Assembly: GCF_965363235.1 (NCBI RefSeq)
Contig: NC_134846.1
Coordinates: 90,204,571-90,268,570 of the forward strand
Direction of reading: 5' to 3'
From: Mytilus galloprovincialis
Taxonomy: Eukaryota > Mollusca > Bivalvia > Mytilida > Mytilidae
Length of the DNA stretch: 64,000 nucleotides
The position numbers and the translations under genes were made by a program. The notes below the pieces were generated by a model, which searched no databases, was not told the origin of the DNA, and was given only the letters and a program-made list of their open reading frames with translations. How positions within the stretch are numbered: position 1 is the first letter of the stretch; each line of letters begins with the position of its first letter. Below, piece by piece: positions 46,886 through 60,117 of the stretch.

Positions 46886-48385
46886 GTAGGTAACTCTGTT
46901 GTAAATGTATTTCTGTGCTATACCTGGAATATGTTCCCAGTTACAGGTTACCAGCTGTAGTCCAGTATCCATGAATGAAGTCCTTGGTATATCTGAAATC
47001 TTATATGGGATGTTGTAGCACGATGAAAATTATGTAGAGATGTTTTGATATGTAGTATATACAATATTATTCAACTTCTTTTAAATTTAATGTGATACTG
47101 AAATGTATAGGGTGAATGACTCTCTTAAATGCTGGTCATAGCTTTTCAAGAACTCTCTGAGAAATTATGAGTGGGCTTTTAGTTGATGAAATTAATGGAA
47201 ATTTGGCTGTCAAATATAGGGAATAAAAAATCTTCCCTTCAATTATTATAACGTTTCATTTAAGTAATGGGGGAAATGGTTGGGTCCCTATTCTATCTTC
47301 ATGTTAAAAGTATGGTTGATCTTCGATTGTAAGAGTTTATGATTGACCTTATCATATTAGTCTCAATAAAATTCATATATAACATTTCTCTATCGTACTT
47401 GCCGCCCTCTGAAGTCGACAGTATAAAGTGATAGTGGAGATTTTCTCTTTGCTTTTAATGTACTGTGTATTACCATGTTATAATTGTTTCCTGTTCATTC
47501 ATATGCCATCTTTTCCTTAAAACTAGTTATTATTCATTTAATACTTTATCCAATACTTTATCCATTACATTACCCATTACATTAGCGCTTTTTTACGTCA
47601 TTTGGTCTCATTCAGCAAGCATACCACATCTTATTTTAATACTGTAGAAAAGAATCTCATTGATAAGAAACTTGACAATAGAAATTGGTGTAGATCTGTG
47701 AACAATAATTGCTAAAGCTGTACTTAATTTACCATTTTTACAATAAAAAGATTTGATAAAAATAACATTTTCAGAGACAACAATTTGTATTAACAATTTA
47801 TTGTTTATATCAGATAATAATGTTATCGTTTCTTTCCGATGTCCGCCAATAAGTAGACTAACTTATGCATGTAGTTATCAATGTAGTTATCTTGTTGGCT
47901 CTGTAGGAAAGGATTGAACTTAACTGAAATAAAAAAAAAAAAAATATTAACTATAGTAACATCAATTAATGTACTTTTCGTATTCTGAGAAAGAAAGAGG
48001 TAACGTTTTCCCCATTAGCAATAAGATTAGTTTTGTCTTTAATACAATGTTCAGCTATAGGTGGTAAAAAATATAAAACACAATATAACAACAAAACAAA
48101 AAGGAATTTCAGATTGCTGTCCCTTATCCATTGTGGCTTGTAATTTATTGGTGGCTTGGTTGTCAAAAGCCACTAGTGTCCTATTGAATTATGGAAGTAT
48201 GACACATAAAAGACTGAACCCTATCAGGCAGAAACAAATGCTCCCATTGTTTACTCTGAGTTACAAATTCTCCCTTTAACTAAAGCAATCTTATGTGGAC
48301 AATATTGAAACCTAAAGATAAAAAGAACACAGTCTAAATGTTAAAAAAACCTGTTTGACAGATTAGAATTTACCTAACTTCCATG
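46886..48385. other. Intron-like DNA after the last TRAF7 exon seen
   Basis: No WD40-like exon or other family motif found on either strand. Short open frames show no similarity that I recognise. Confidence 0.4.
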
Positions 48386-48536
48386 TTTTTATGCCCCACA
48401 TACAATAGTAGAGGGCATTGTGTTTTCTGATCTGTGTGCCTGTCCATCTGTTCGTTTGTTCGTCTGTTTGTTCATTTGTTCGTCTATTTTTCTGTCTGTC
48501 CTGCTTCTGGTTAAAGTTCTTGGTCAAGGTAGTTTT
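48386..48536 (+). mobile_element. 'TTTTTATGCCCCAC' element, truncated copy
   Basis: It starts TTTTTATGCCCCACATACAA, carries a TCGTCTGTTTGTTCATTTGT-type tract and breaks off after GGTCAAGGTAG. Only the left half is present. Confidence 0.65.
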
Positions 48537-49024
48537 TAAAGGCAGTGCTTTAAGGCCTGACTTTCAAGTCATGAGGTTCATCTTTCCTTACGCAAATCTT
48601 TGCTGGGGGTCATTTTGCAAGAAATAGATCCGGAAATGTTTAAATTTCTCCTCTACTTTTTGTGGTATGTATTGGTTTTTGTTCTTTTCATTTACATTGG
48701 GAAATAAAGAAACGATCAGTGTGTATTGTTCGTTTTAAAAATCTGTTTATTAATGTGTCTTTTGCATTATAAGCAGTCAATCTGATTACAAACTATCATT
48801 ATTCGAATTCCGTGTGGAAAGAGGTCCGTTCAATTTCGAGTACTATTTGCGATCTAAAGATAATTTAAAATCATTTCACTCGTTGATATAACATGATATT
48901 ATAATTAAAAGTCGACTGACCGTGAATTATATTGCATAATATACAATTTAAAGTATTTCTGTGAAGCCGTATATGACGTTATAGTTATTTCGGTCTCAGT
49001 TATGTAAAATATGAAATTATCGTT

Positions 49025-49645
49025 CCTGAATAGGGTTCCACTAATTAAAGACAAGAAGCGTCAAAAAGTGATAAGAAGCGACAATAAAATTATAATAGCG
49101 AGATGAAGCGACAATATAATTAATTTAGCGAGAAGAAGCGTCAAGAAGACTATATAGCGACTATACATAAATAAAAAAAATGTCATTGCAACAACTTATT
49201 CCCCATAGATATTAAAAAAAAACATGCATTATTTTTTATTATAGGGGCGGTTATAAAACATTTTTTATATTACTGTACATTGATAGATAAAATATGATTT
49301 TATTAAGAAGAAAGGGATTAGTTTTTATTAGATATAAAAAAAATATATTTTATGCACACGCTAAAAATTGGCCATCAAAACAAAAAAATTTCAATTTCCT
49401 TTTAAAGAATATATTGAATCAAAACCATGCAATATCATTTCCTTTCTAACAGTGAAATTCTTCTTTTTCATAGGGACATATTTGATAGGTGTAGCTTCAC
49501 CCTATCACATCAAATGAGAATAGCCTCGTGAGAGAATTACGATTCGCTTGTCCCTTGTTAGTTATTGTCGCTTCGTCACTAAATTAAACTTCTTGTCGCT
49601 GTTTGTCTCTAAAATTCTTCTTGTCTCTTATTAGTGAGACCAGTC
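49025..49645. mobile_element. TIR element built on AAGCGACAATA and AGACAAGAAG motifs
   Basis: Left end CACTAATTAAAGACAAGAAG is mirrored by CTTCTTGTCTCTTATTAGTG at the right. Subterminal AGAAGCGACAATA-type motifs recur at least four times at the left and inverted at the right (TTGTCGCTTCGTCACT). The centre is AT-rich and non-coding. Confidence 0.7.
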
Positions 49646-49698
49646 AGTTCCGTCCTTAACTTCCGTTTTTGCACTGCAAAACAATCACACAATTAACG

Positions 49699-49909
49699 AT
49701 GCCTAGTCCTTGTTGGTGTGTACCTGAGTGTCATTTAAGAGGAGGACTTGCATTTCTTAATGACTTAATAAGAAGGAAAAGTTGGATCAACGCCATGGCT
49801 CAAACGTAGATTGTCATGTGCGATGCAATCGTAGAACCCATATCAATCAGCTGTTGTTTGCAAGGCACATTTTACTGAAAACGACTACGTTCAGGAAACT
49901 ATTCATGGT
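49699..49909 (+). pseudogene. Decayed THAP-type zinc-finger exon
   Basis: From the ATG at 49699 the frame reads MPSPCWCVPECHLRGG and later RRKSWINAMAQ, then stops. After one frame shift it reads CKAHFTENDYVQETIHG, the C-x-x-H part of a THAP domain, followed by GTAAAA as a possible donor. The C2CH spacing and the CxxHF..DY signature support THAP. One stop and at least one frame shift make it a relic. A weak continuation at 50348-50500 includes GRCPVKPKEL-like text. It could derive from a host THAP gene or from a P-element-like transposase. Confidence 0.6.
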
Positions 49910-50698
49910 AAAACTTTATTTTCTTTAAGAAATATATACTGTTATTTATATAATCGCCATGCAAGTAAACCAAAGTCTGTTTGCAACCGCAATTATCGTT
50001 TTAGAATAAAAAGGGGGGTGAATTCAAGACGTCATAACTTTTGGGATTACGATTCAATATCATCTGTTTGACATTTTTTGGTTAATACTACAATTGTATG
50101 GTTTTTCTACAAGAGATATATTATACTGATAATTATTTTAGCAGTAATTATGTAAATTTCGGTTGTAATGACAAGAATTCATGAGCTATGCCTCGGGCTT
50201 TCTTGAAAAATACCAATGACAATGTAAACAGGAACAAAACATTGACATGAATGATGCTCTCCACCTATGTTATAGTTATTTAGGTATGTGTGTTGCACAA
50301 GTCTTTCACAAGTTTCAAAAAAGCTAATGTTATAAAACTTTTTTCAGGGCACATACCCACTTTATAGAGACTTGTCTACTGCCATGCATTCCCATCCTAT
50401 TTTCATGCACCATTTGTAAGCAAGAGACTGAATGGTTTACAAAATTAAAAATCAGGACGGTGTCCCGTTAAACCAAAAGAACTAAACTGGATGAATATTG
50501 TAGGAGAAATCTAGAGGAAAGTTTTGATTTGTGAAATTGGTTTTCCTGAACAGATGTACATTCATCCTGCAGGAAAGATTTATAACTGTCCACCACCAAC
50601 TGACGAGCTAATGTTGAGCTTCACAGATGGAATTACTCAAACACCATAAATGCCTATGTTTTCAGCACAGATTTCACAAATCATGACACAGCTGTGCA

Positions 50699-51003
50699 TT
50701 TTTATGCCCCACCTACGATAGTAGGGGGGCATTATGTTTTCTGGTCTGTGCGTCCGTTCGTCTGTTCGTCCATTCGTCCGTCTGTCTGTCCCTCTTCAGG
50801 TTAAAGTTTTTGGTCAAGGTAGTTTTTGATGAAGTTGAAGTCCAATCGACTTCAAACTTGGTACACATGTTCCCTATGATATGATTTTTTTAATTTTAAT
50901 GCCAAATTAGAGTTTTTACCCCCAATGTCACGGTCCACTGAACATGGAAAATGATAGTGCGGTGCGAGTGGGGCATTCGTGTACTGGGGACACATTCTTG
51001 TTT
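50699..51003 (+). mobile_element. 'TTTTTATGCCCCAC' element, full-length copy
   Basis: It starts TTTTTATGCCCCACCTACGA with TAGTAGGGGGGCATTATG, and ends GGGGCATTCGTGTACTGGGG plus ACACATTCTTGTTT. About 305 bp, non-coding. Confidence 0.75.
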
Positions 51004-51463
51004 ATACCTGTTAAGAGTCGAAAACTAAATATTATTTTTATGTAAATAAACATATATTGTGTCATTTTAGAACTTATATTTTTCCAAAGGATGCATGAAT
51101 GAAAGTAGTGAAATTCATTTTGCTTTGATATATAGATTTGAATTACAATTGTTCATGTTATTGTAATGCATATAAAAATAAGGATATGTGGCACAATGTA
51201 AATATATGATATTCTGTGAGTTTATCAAACAAAAGGGGATAAGAAATGGGTATAAGCAGTTACAGGACTGTACTACTGTACAATCTCCAACAATGAGAAA
51301 AACTCATACTGTAAAGAGAATTTCATATTTACAAGTAAGTTTTGTTTTTGCATTGAATAATTTTCTTCTATTGTCTTAAAAGCAAATATGGGAAGTGGTT
51401 AAAATGCTAATAAGACAGCTTTTATGGCCACCAGATGTCATTGTTACCTTGATTAAAAACTCC

Positions 51464-52226
51464 TTTTTAGCTCACCTGACCTGACTCATCATTTGGTTTC
51501 GTCGTCCATAAACTTTTACAAAAAATCTTCTCTGAAACTACTGTGCCAAATTTAACCAAACTTATCCAAAATCATCATTGCGGTATCTAATTTTAAAAAT
51601 GTGTGGTTAGACCCGGTCAACCAACCGAGATGGCTACTATGGCCAAAAATAGAACATACAGGTAAAATGTAGATTTTGGCTTATAACTCTGAAACCAAAG
51701 CATTTAGAGCAAATCTGACATATGGTGAAATTGTCTCTTCAGTGAAGATCTATCTGCCCAGGAATTTTCAGACAAATCTGACAACCCGTTGATGGATTGC
51801 TGCCCCCAAATTAGTAATTTGAAGGAAATTTTGCGAATTTGGTTATTATCTTAAATATTATTATAGATAGAGATAAACTGTAAACAGCAATAATGTTCTG
51901 CAAAGTAAGATCTACAAATAAGTCAATATGACCAAAATTTTAAGTTGACCCCTTAAAGAGTTATTGCCCTTTATAGTCAATTTTTAACAATTTTCATAAA
52001 TTTTTGTATTTTTTTGTTAATTTTTAAAAAATATTTTCAACTGTAAATACTGGGCCATGTTTATTATAGATAGAGATAATTGTAGCACCAAGAATGTTCA
52101 GTAAAGAAAGATCTACAAACACATCCCCATCATCAAAAACACAATTTTGTCATTTTATATGTGTCCGTTGTTTAATATGCACATAGACCGTCCAAGGTGA
52201 GCGACACAGGCTCTTGAGAGTCTCTA
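51464..52226 (+). mobile_element. 'TTTTTAGCTCACCTG' element, copy 2
   Basis: It starts TTTTTAGCTCACCTGACCTG and ends GAGCGACACAGGCTCTTGAG plus AGTCTCTAG. It lacks the hairpin partner near the left end and has one internal unit. Confidence 0.75.
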
Positions 52227-52695
52227 GGTCATTAATACAGGTAGATAACTTTATCATGTTTATACTGAAAAATAATTTTGCTTGGAGGGAGAATTTTAAA
52301 AAAGTTCTGTCTTCAAAAGAGTTGACATGTTACTATGTACATTAACCATTATGTTACTTGATGTTCTAGCAATACACACAGAACGGAGACAAGTCAATCT
52401 TTGTGAATTATTTTTCATAGGATAGGAGTAATTGAATATGTGTATATAATCAATAATTAAAAATAGTTTTATTTACATTAAAAAGGAAAAGTTCTTATGT
52501 CTTAAAAATGCATTTCATGGCGAGGTACAGAAAATATACTGTAAACAGTAGACTATAGATATAGGTGAACTAGGTACAAGAGAACTCTAAATCTTAAATA
52601 CTACAAACCACCTCTGTTCTATGGAAGATAATGATATAACTGGACTAGAAATACACACAACCTGTAATTAACTGCCTTTACAGCGCTTTCGCGCT

Positions 52696-54655
52696 TTGAT
52701 TGATGAAGCTGAAGTCCAATCAACTTGACACTTAGTACACATTTTTAGCTCACCTGGCCCGAAGGGCCAAGTGAGCTTTTCTCATCACTTGGCGTCCGTC
52801 GTCCGTCGTCCGTCGTCCGTCGTCCGTCGTCGTCGTCGTCCGTCGTTAACTTTTACAAAAATCTTCTCCTCTGAAACTACTGGACCAAATTAAACCAAAT
52901 TTGGCCACAATCATTATTGGGGTATCTAGTTTAAAAATTGTGTCCGGTGACCCGCCCAACCAACCAAGATGGCCGCCATGGCTAAAAATAGAACATAGGG
53001 GTAAAATGCAGTTTTTGGCTTATAACTCAAAAACCAAAGCATTTAGAGCAAATCTGACGGGGGTAAAATTGTTTATCAGGTCAAGATCTATCTGCCCTGA
53101 AATTTTCAGATGAATCGGACAACCCGTTGATAGGTTGCTGCCCCTGAATTGGTAATTTTGAGAAAATTTTGCTGTTTTTGGTTATTATCTTGAATATTAT
53201 TATAGATAGAGATAAACTGTGAACAACAAAAATGTTCAACAAAGTAAGATCTACAAATAAGTCAACATGACCAAAATGGTCTGTTGACCCCTTTAGAAGT
53301 TATTGCCCTTTATAGTCAATTTTTAACCATTTTTCGTAAATCTTAATTATCTTTTACAAAAATCTTCTCCTCTGAAACTACTGGACCAAATTAAACCAAA
53401 CTTGGCCACAATCATCATTGGGGTATCTAGTTCAAAAATTGTGTCCGGTGATCCGGCCAACCAACCAAGATGGCCTCCATGGCTAAAAATAGAACATAGG
53501 GGTAAAATGCAGTTTTTGGCTTATCACTCAAAAACCGAAGCATTTAGAGCAAATCTGACATGTAGTAAAATTGTTTATCAGGTCAAGATCTATCTGCCCT
53601 GAAATTTTGAGATGAATCGGACAACTCGTTGATAGGTTGCTGCCCCTGAATTGGTAATTTTAAGGAAATTTTGCTGTTTTTGATTATTATCTTGAATATT
53701 ATTATAGATAGAGATAAACTGTAAACAGCAAAAATGTTCAGCTAAGTAAGATCTACAAATAAGTCAACATGACCAAAATGGTCTGTTGACCCCTTTAGGA
53801 GTTATTGCCCTTTATAGTCAATTTTTAACCATTTTTCGTAAGTCTTAGTTATCTTTTACAAAAATCTTCTCCTCTGAAACTACTGGACCAAATTAAACCA
53901 AACTTGGCCACAATCATCATTGGGGTATCTAGTTTAAAAATTGTGTCCGGTGACCCGGCCAACCAATCAAGATGGCCGCCATGGCTAAAAATAGAACATA
54001 GGGGTAAAATGCAGTTTTTGGCTTATCACTCAAAAACCAAAGCATTTAGAGCAAATCTGACATGTGGTAGAATTGCTTATCAGGTCAAGATCTATCTGCA
54101 ACAACAAAAGAAAGAGAGTTTTTAACGACCTCAGCTGACTATACAACCCTTGCACAATCAACTGAATTTTGCAGAAATCATTAATAGGATAGATTGCCCT
54201 TATATGATAATTTTTTATTACCTTTTTGGTTTTTTTGGCAAAGTGGGGGGGGGGGGGGGGTTGCGCAAAAACAAAACTACTTCACAACTTTCTCATTACT
54301 TTGCATTTCTTGTTAGATAAATTTTACAAAAATTCTCCCCTGAAACAACTGTTGAATTTAAACAAACTTGGTTTAAATCACCACTAGGATATCCAGGGAC
54401 CACTGTGTATGATGACCCTGCCTGCCCACATGGCTGAAATTAAACATAGGTTTCAAATGCACTTTTTAGTATTATATCTCTGAAACTAAACGACAGTACA
54501 ACAGTTGCATTTATCATGCAACAATTGTAAATAAAAATATCAGGTGAGCGACACAGGGTCCTTGGACCCTCTAGTTTTTATTATATGACCTTTCTAATTT
54601 TAAAGCCAAATTAGACTTTTGACTCCAATTTCACAGTCCACAGTCCACTGAACAT
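52696..54655 (+). mobile_element. 'TTTTTATGCCCCAC' element split by insertion of another element
   Basis: The left piece 52696-52741 (GAAGTCCAATCAACTTGACA then CTTAGTACACAT) and right piece 54580-54655 (ATATGACCTTTCTAATTTTA, CCAAATTAGAC) are adjacent in intact copies such as 50699-51003. Between them sits the element at 52742-54577. Confidence 0.65.
52742..54577 (+). mobile_element. 'TTTTTAGCTCACCTG' element, copy 3, with 501-bp internal tandem units
   Basis: A near-perfect hairpin opens it (AGCTCACCTGGCCC against GGGCCAAGTGAGCT), then a GTC-rich simple repeat (52792-52848). Units with ATCTTCTCCTCTGAAACTAC start at 52861, 53362 and 53864, about 501 bases apart. A run of 16 G lies at 54245-54260. 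It ends GTGAGCGACACAGGGTCCTT plus GGACCCTCTAG. Short open frames repeated once per unit are artefacts of the array. Confidence 0.8.
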
Positions 54656-54880
54656 AGCGCAAGTTTCAAGTTAAAGTTTTTGGTCAAGGTAGTTTTTGAT
54701 GAAGTTGAATTCCAATCAACTTGAAACTTAGTATCATGTTCCCTATCATGCCTATGGTATGACCTTTCTAATTTTAATTCCAAATTAGATTGTTTACCCA
54801 ATTTCACGGTCATATGAACATGGAAAATGATAGTGCAAGTGGGGCATCCATGTGCTTTGGACACATTCTGTTCTAGAAGA
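54656..54880 (+). mobile_element. 'TTTTTATGCCCCAC' element, right-hand part of another copy
   Basis: It begins within the family at TTAAAGTTTTTGGTCAAGGT and ends GGGGCATCCATGTGCTTTGG plus ACACATTCTG. It follows the split copy directly. Confidence 0.65.
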
Positions 54881-55299
54881 GCTAATAAATAGGTTTGGAT
54901 ATGACGTTACTGGAGAGAAGTTATTTCCCTTGGGCTCCATTTTAGAATTTGACTAACTAGATTGAAACATACTGTACCACCAAGTCCTTAATAGAAAATA
55001 TATTGATGAATCAAGCAAAGCTAAAGGAAATTAAATTGTTCAGAAAACAACTTTTTCTAAAGTCTGGTGGTCAGTATAGCAAGTTGAATTTGGTTGATTA
55101 ATGAAGGAATTATGCACATATATACTATTAAACATTGCAACAAATTGCTATCAAAATCTATCTATTGCTTCTGGTAATTATAAATTTATAGAGCTATCAC
55201 TGCCTAATGACCATGTCTGAAAGAGTAACCTTATTGGAAATGTTTTGTAAGCATTTCTAAATTATTCCTGTTAAACCATTAACACTCTATTTATTCTAG

Positions 55300-55425
55300 T
55301 TTTGGTGTTGAAACATGACTTAGAATAATTACAATATTGGTTTCTAGCTTCCCACGTGGCAAATATTTACAATATAGGTTTCTAGCTTCCGAAGTGGCAA
55401 ATTATGAATATGTTCTATTACTAGC
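55300..55425 (+). repeat. Short tandem duplication around GGTTTCTAGCTTCC
   Basis: TTACAATATTGGTTTCTAGC and TTACAATATAGGTTTCTAGC lead two copies of about 50 bases, each ending GTGGCAAAT. Confidence 0.6.
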
Positions 55426-56988
55426 TATACCCTGACCTGAACATCCACTGATCTGTACTATATTATGATAGAGAAGGAGCAATTTACTAGACTAAACGAT
55501 ATAAAAATAGTTTAAAAACAATTTGATTTGTAAATCTTCAAGGATGTTATAAGGTATTACCTAAAGTCACAATCAGATAAATTAGATATGAGCAAACTTT
55601 AAAGGAGTATTAGCTGACATTTAGATGAAAAATTTAAACAAAAAAAGTGGAATAATGAAATAGTATTTCGCTATTAGCAGTCACATTTGCAACTTGTAAG
55701 CCAATAATTAAACCTCATTTGAATCCATGATCATGTAACCCTCACTTGACCTTACACTGAAGATGGGATATGTATGCCTTTATCATGTTCATTTATCTGG
55801 AGCCCATGCAATGTTTATTGTTTCTTTTGTAATTCGGATTTACATTTTAGTAAGATGTGAATCAAATATGAGAATTTAAGTCAAATCAGTGATCATGAAC
55901 TTGACAGCTAGTGCCCCTTATGATTTATCATCTCCAAATGTGTTTTTGAGAACAAGACTGAAATATGTAGCTTAAATACGGTTACACAGTTAGTTGTTTA
56001 AGACCCCAAGGTACTTGTTTACAATGGTCAAAGCATTGAATTGATAGTATTTCTTATTTATTAACCGTAGTATTCTTGTTGGGAACATTACTTTTGAGCT
56101 AAAGTGTATTTCTCTTTTTACAAAAAAATATTACAATAAAAATTGATCGTAAGTAATAATCAAATGAGACACAGATATTTCCAGACTTAGCTTTATGAAG
56201 AAAAAAAAACTCTTATAAGGTTAAATTTAAAAGGGGCATCAAACTCCAAAGATCTTTTTAGCTTTTATATAATATGAAAAGTTCTTATTACATTTTTCTA
56301 TGCCAGGAATATTTTTTTCCATTCTCATAGCCCAGTATAAGTTGATAACAATGAAGAAACTGATATATCCACCTGAGACGTCATTTTATATTATAACAAA
56401 AGACGCAAATTGATTTCAAATAATTGTTATAATATGAAACTGATTTCTAATAATTGTTAGTATGAAATTGAATTCAATAATAGTAATAGGTTCAGTAGCA
56501 GTCATCCAATTTTATTGACAACATTTATGTCTTCAAAGGAGAGTACAGAAGATTGTATTGGTCTTTCTTGAGAAATTTAACAGTCAATATATAATTCATA
56601 TGCCTTTGTAATTCTGTTCATAATTACTTCTCAATGTCTAAATTAATAAATTATTGTTATTTGGGAGAACTATTGGAATTTATATCAATGAACAGAAATA
56701 ATCCCTATCCATCTTGCAGTCTGTCAGTTTTATTTAAAAATACCAACTCTACACTTTGGATAGTGTCAACAGTATTTGATTGATTGATCATGATGTCACT
56801 TATTAATGTCCCCTAAGCCTATTGCAGCTGTTTCCTGGGTTTTCAGTGCCTATATTATTTACATGCTGATAATGTAAGGTCTGTGTTGGGAGCATTTGGT
56901 TTGAATATAAGAAGTTGTGGGTGTTACTCACGGGACAGCTGTCCAACCACACAAAACAACCAAGAAACATCTGGGGAAAAACTAGATT
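55426..56988. other. AT-rich DNA, nothing recognised
   Basis: No coding exon, tandem array or terminal repeat identified on either strand. Confidence 0.35.
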
Positions 56989-57084
56989 GGGAACTGTAGC
57001 TCTTATGGTCCTTATGATATATTTTTTATACGACCGCAAATTTTGAAAAAATTTTCGTCGTATATTGCTATCACGTTGGCGTCT

Positions 57085-57119
<35 letters not shown>

Positions 57120-59176
57120 CGGCGTCCGAATACTTTTAGTTTTCGCACTCTAACTTTAGTAAAAGTGAATAGAAATCTATGAAATTTTAACACAAGGTTT
57201 ATGACCATAAAAGGAAGGTTGGTATTGATTTTGGGAGTTTTGGTCCCAACATTTTAGGAATAAGGGGCCAAAAAGGGCCCAAATAAGCATTTTCTTGGTT
57301 TTCGCACCATAACTTTAGTTTAAGTTAATAGAAATCTATGAAATTTTGACACAAGGTTTATGACCACAAAAGAAAGATTGGGATTGATTTTGGGAGTTTT
57401 GGTTTCAATAGTTTAGGAATAAGGGGCCAATAAAGGGCCCAAATAAGCATTTTTCTTGGTTTTTGCACAATAACCTTAGGTTAAGTAAATGGAAATCTAT
57501 GAAATTTAAACACAATGTTTATGACCACAAAAGGAAGGTTGGTATTTATTTTGGGAGTTTAGGACCCAACAGATTAGGAATTAGGGGCCAAAAAGGGACC
57601 CAAATAAGCATTTTTCTTGGTTTTCGCACTATAATGTTAGTATAAGTAAATACAAATCTATGAAATTTAAACACAAGGCTTATGACCATAAAAGGAAGGT
57701 TGGTATTGATTTTGGGAGTTTTGGTCCCAACAGTTTAGGAAAAAGGGGCCCAAAGGGTCCAAAATTAAACTTTGTTTGATTTCATCAAAATTGAATAATT
57801 GGGGTTCTTTGATATGCCGAATCTAACTGTATATGTAGATTCTCAACTTTTGGTCCCGTTTTCAAATTGGTCTACATTAAGGTCCAAAGGGTCCAAAATT
57901 AAACTTAGTTTGATTTTGACAAAAAATGAATCGGTTGGGTTCTTTGATATGTTGAATCTAAAAATGTACTTAGATTCTTGATTATTGAAGTTTTTTTGGT
58001 CCAGTTTTCAAATTGGTCTACATTAAGGTCCAAAGGGTCCAAAATTAAACTTTGTTTGATTTCATCAAAAATTGAATCCTTGGGGTTCTTTGATATGCCA
58101 AATCTAACTGTGTATGTAGATTCTTCATTTTTGGTCCTGTTTTCAAATTTCAAATTCTACATTAAAGTCCAAGGGTCCAAAATTAAACTAAGTTTGATTT
58201 TAACAAAAATTGAATTCTTGGGCCTCTTTGATATGCTAAATCTAAACATGTACTTAGATTTTTTATTATGGGCCCAGTTTTCAAGTTGGTCCAAATCAGG
58301 ATCTAAAATTATTATATTAAGTATTGTGCAATAGCAAGTCTTTTCAATTGCACAGTATTGTGCAATGGCAAGAAATATCTAATTGCACAATATTGTGAAA
58401 TAGCAATTTTTTTTTTAATTAGAGTTATCTTTCTTTGTCCAGAATAGTAAGCAAGAAATATCCTATTTGTGCAATAGCAAGAATTTTTTTTAATTGGAGT
58501 TATCTTTCTTTGTCCAGAATCAACTTAAATCTTTGTTATATACAATATACAATGTATATACACTTTTTACTACCAACTGATAAATTTAAATAATCTTTAC
58601 CATTCAGTGATAACAAGCAGTTTTTTTACATCTTAATATTTTATTATGTATTTAAATGAGTAGTTATTGTTGCAAACTCCATTAGAAATTTGAATTGATA
58701 TCAGTTTTGAAAAAGGGAAACGGGGATGTGAAAAAAAAGGGGGGGGGGGTTAAATTTTTCTCATTTCAGATTTCATAAATAAAAAGAAAATTTCTTCAAA
58801 CATTTTTTTGAGAGGATTAATATTCAACAGCATAGTGATTTGCTCAAAGGCAAAAAAAACCTTTTAAGTTCATTAGACCACATTCATTCTGTGTCAGAAA
58901 CCTATGCTGTGTCAACTATTTAATTTTAGATTTAAAAAGTTTGAAGAAGAAATCTTTAATTGATTTGTAAAATCTTGGCATTTGTTTTGTGTAAAAAAAA
59001 CCATGTAATGTCAAAAATTTGATCACAATCCAAATTCAGAGCTGTATCATGCTTGAATGTTTTGTCCATACTTGCCCCAACTGTTCAGGGTTCGACCTCT
59101 GCGGTCGTATAAAGCTGCGCCCTGCGGAGCACCTGGTTTACGATAATTTTATAAGGACCATGAGAGCTACTGTTCC
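56989..59176. mobile_element. 2.2-kb element with two nested pairs of inverted ends and internal arrays
   Basis: Outer ends: GGGAACTGTAGCTCTTATGG at the left and CCATGAGAGCTACTGTTCC at the right. Inner ends: TTTTATACGACCGCA at 57025-57039 and TGCGGTCGTATAAA at 59100-59113. A GTC-rich tract follows the left inner end, then a 158-bp unit (CACAAGGTTTATGACCA, TGATTTTGGGAGTTTTGGTC) about four times and a 135-145-bp unit (CATTAAGGTCCAAAGGGTCC) about four times. No transposase motif. The family is recalled from mussels. Confidence 0.75.
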
Positions 59177-60117
59177 ACAGCTCACTAGAGATTTAAAATT
59201 TGCAAGGCCATAATTTGCTAATGTGAATTATTCAAAGTATAATACTGAGGTTATTATATATAGACCACACACAAGAAATAAATTGTTTGTTACATTCAAG
59301 GTATTGTCTTTCAAGCAGTGCCACCTACATTGAATTAGTATTATATTGGATGTGAAAAACACTGCTTTTAATGACTGCTCCAGAGTCCAGAATCCTGTAT
59401 TAAACATTATGTAATATCATCATAGAACCTTCATAACAGCTATGATGTCATAACAAACATTATAAATGTATATTATCTATAGAAATGTTAAACATGACAG
59501 TTATATAATTAAGTATTTATTGAAATACATTATGATACCAGCAGTACCGTGAGAAATTCATTATTATATTGTATACCGTTGTAATGATAGTGGGAATATG
59601 GCCATGACAGTTTTACAATTTTATCAATTAAATGGTTGAAAGGATCTACTATCACGTCAATGGGGTGATTTTGGTAGGATAGATTTGTTGTATAGCTAAT
59701 GAAGTCTTCAATAATTTATCATGCTGAGTTATACATTAATATTCTTCCCATAGTTTATGAATAACCTGTGGTCATAGCTATATATATAGTTTGGACAGTC
59801 CAGTCTTGAATTCAAACTTTGTATGCATTGTTACGTCCACTTATCTTAAAACAAAAATATAGTTTAACTTAGGGTCATTGTGTTTGCTATTGTTTTTTTC
59901 TAATGAAGAATTGTGTTGACCCGCTGTGGGTCTAACTAGTAGTCACTTGAACCATTTCATCAACTGTTCTTAGAATTAATCAAAATCATTTTAAATAAAT
60001 TCTTTTAAGACTGTAGTTCTGATTATTTCCTTAGATTATAATAAGGCATGTAATGAAAAAAATAATAATTTTAAACTATAATATACCACTAAACTTCTTT
60101 AGATCATAGAATGTTTA

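Noticed and set aside
52901-54125. Three similar open frames starting MATIIIGVSS
   Set aside because: They fall once in each 501-base tandem unit of a non-coding repeat, lack an upstream gene context and drift at their ends.
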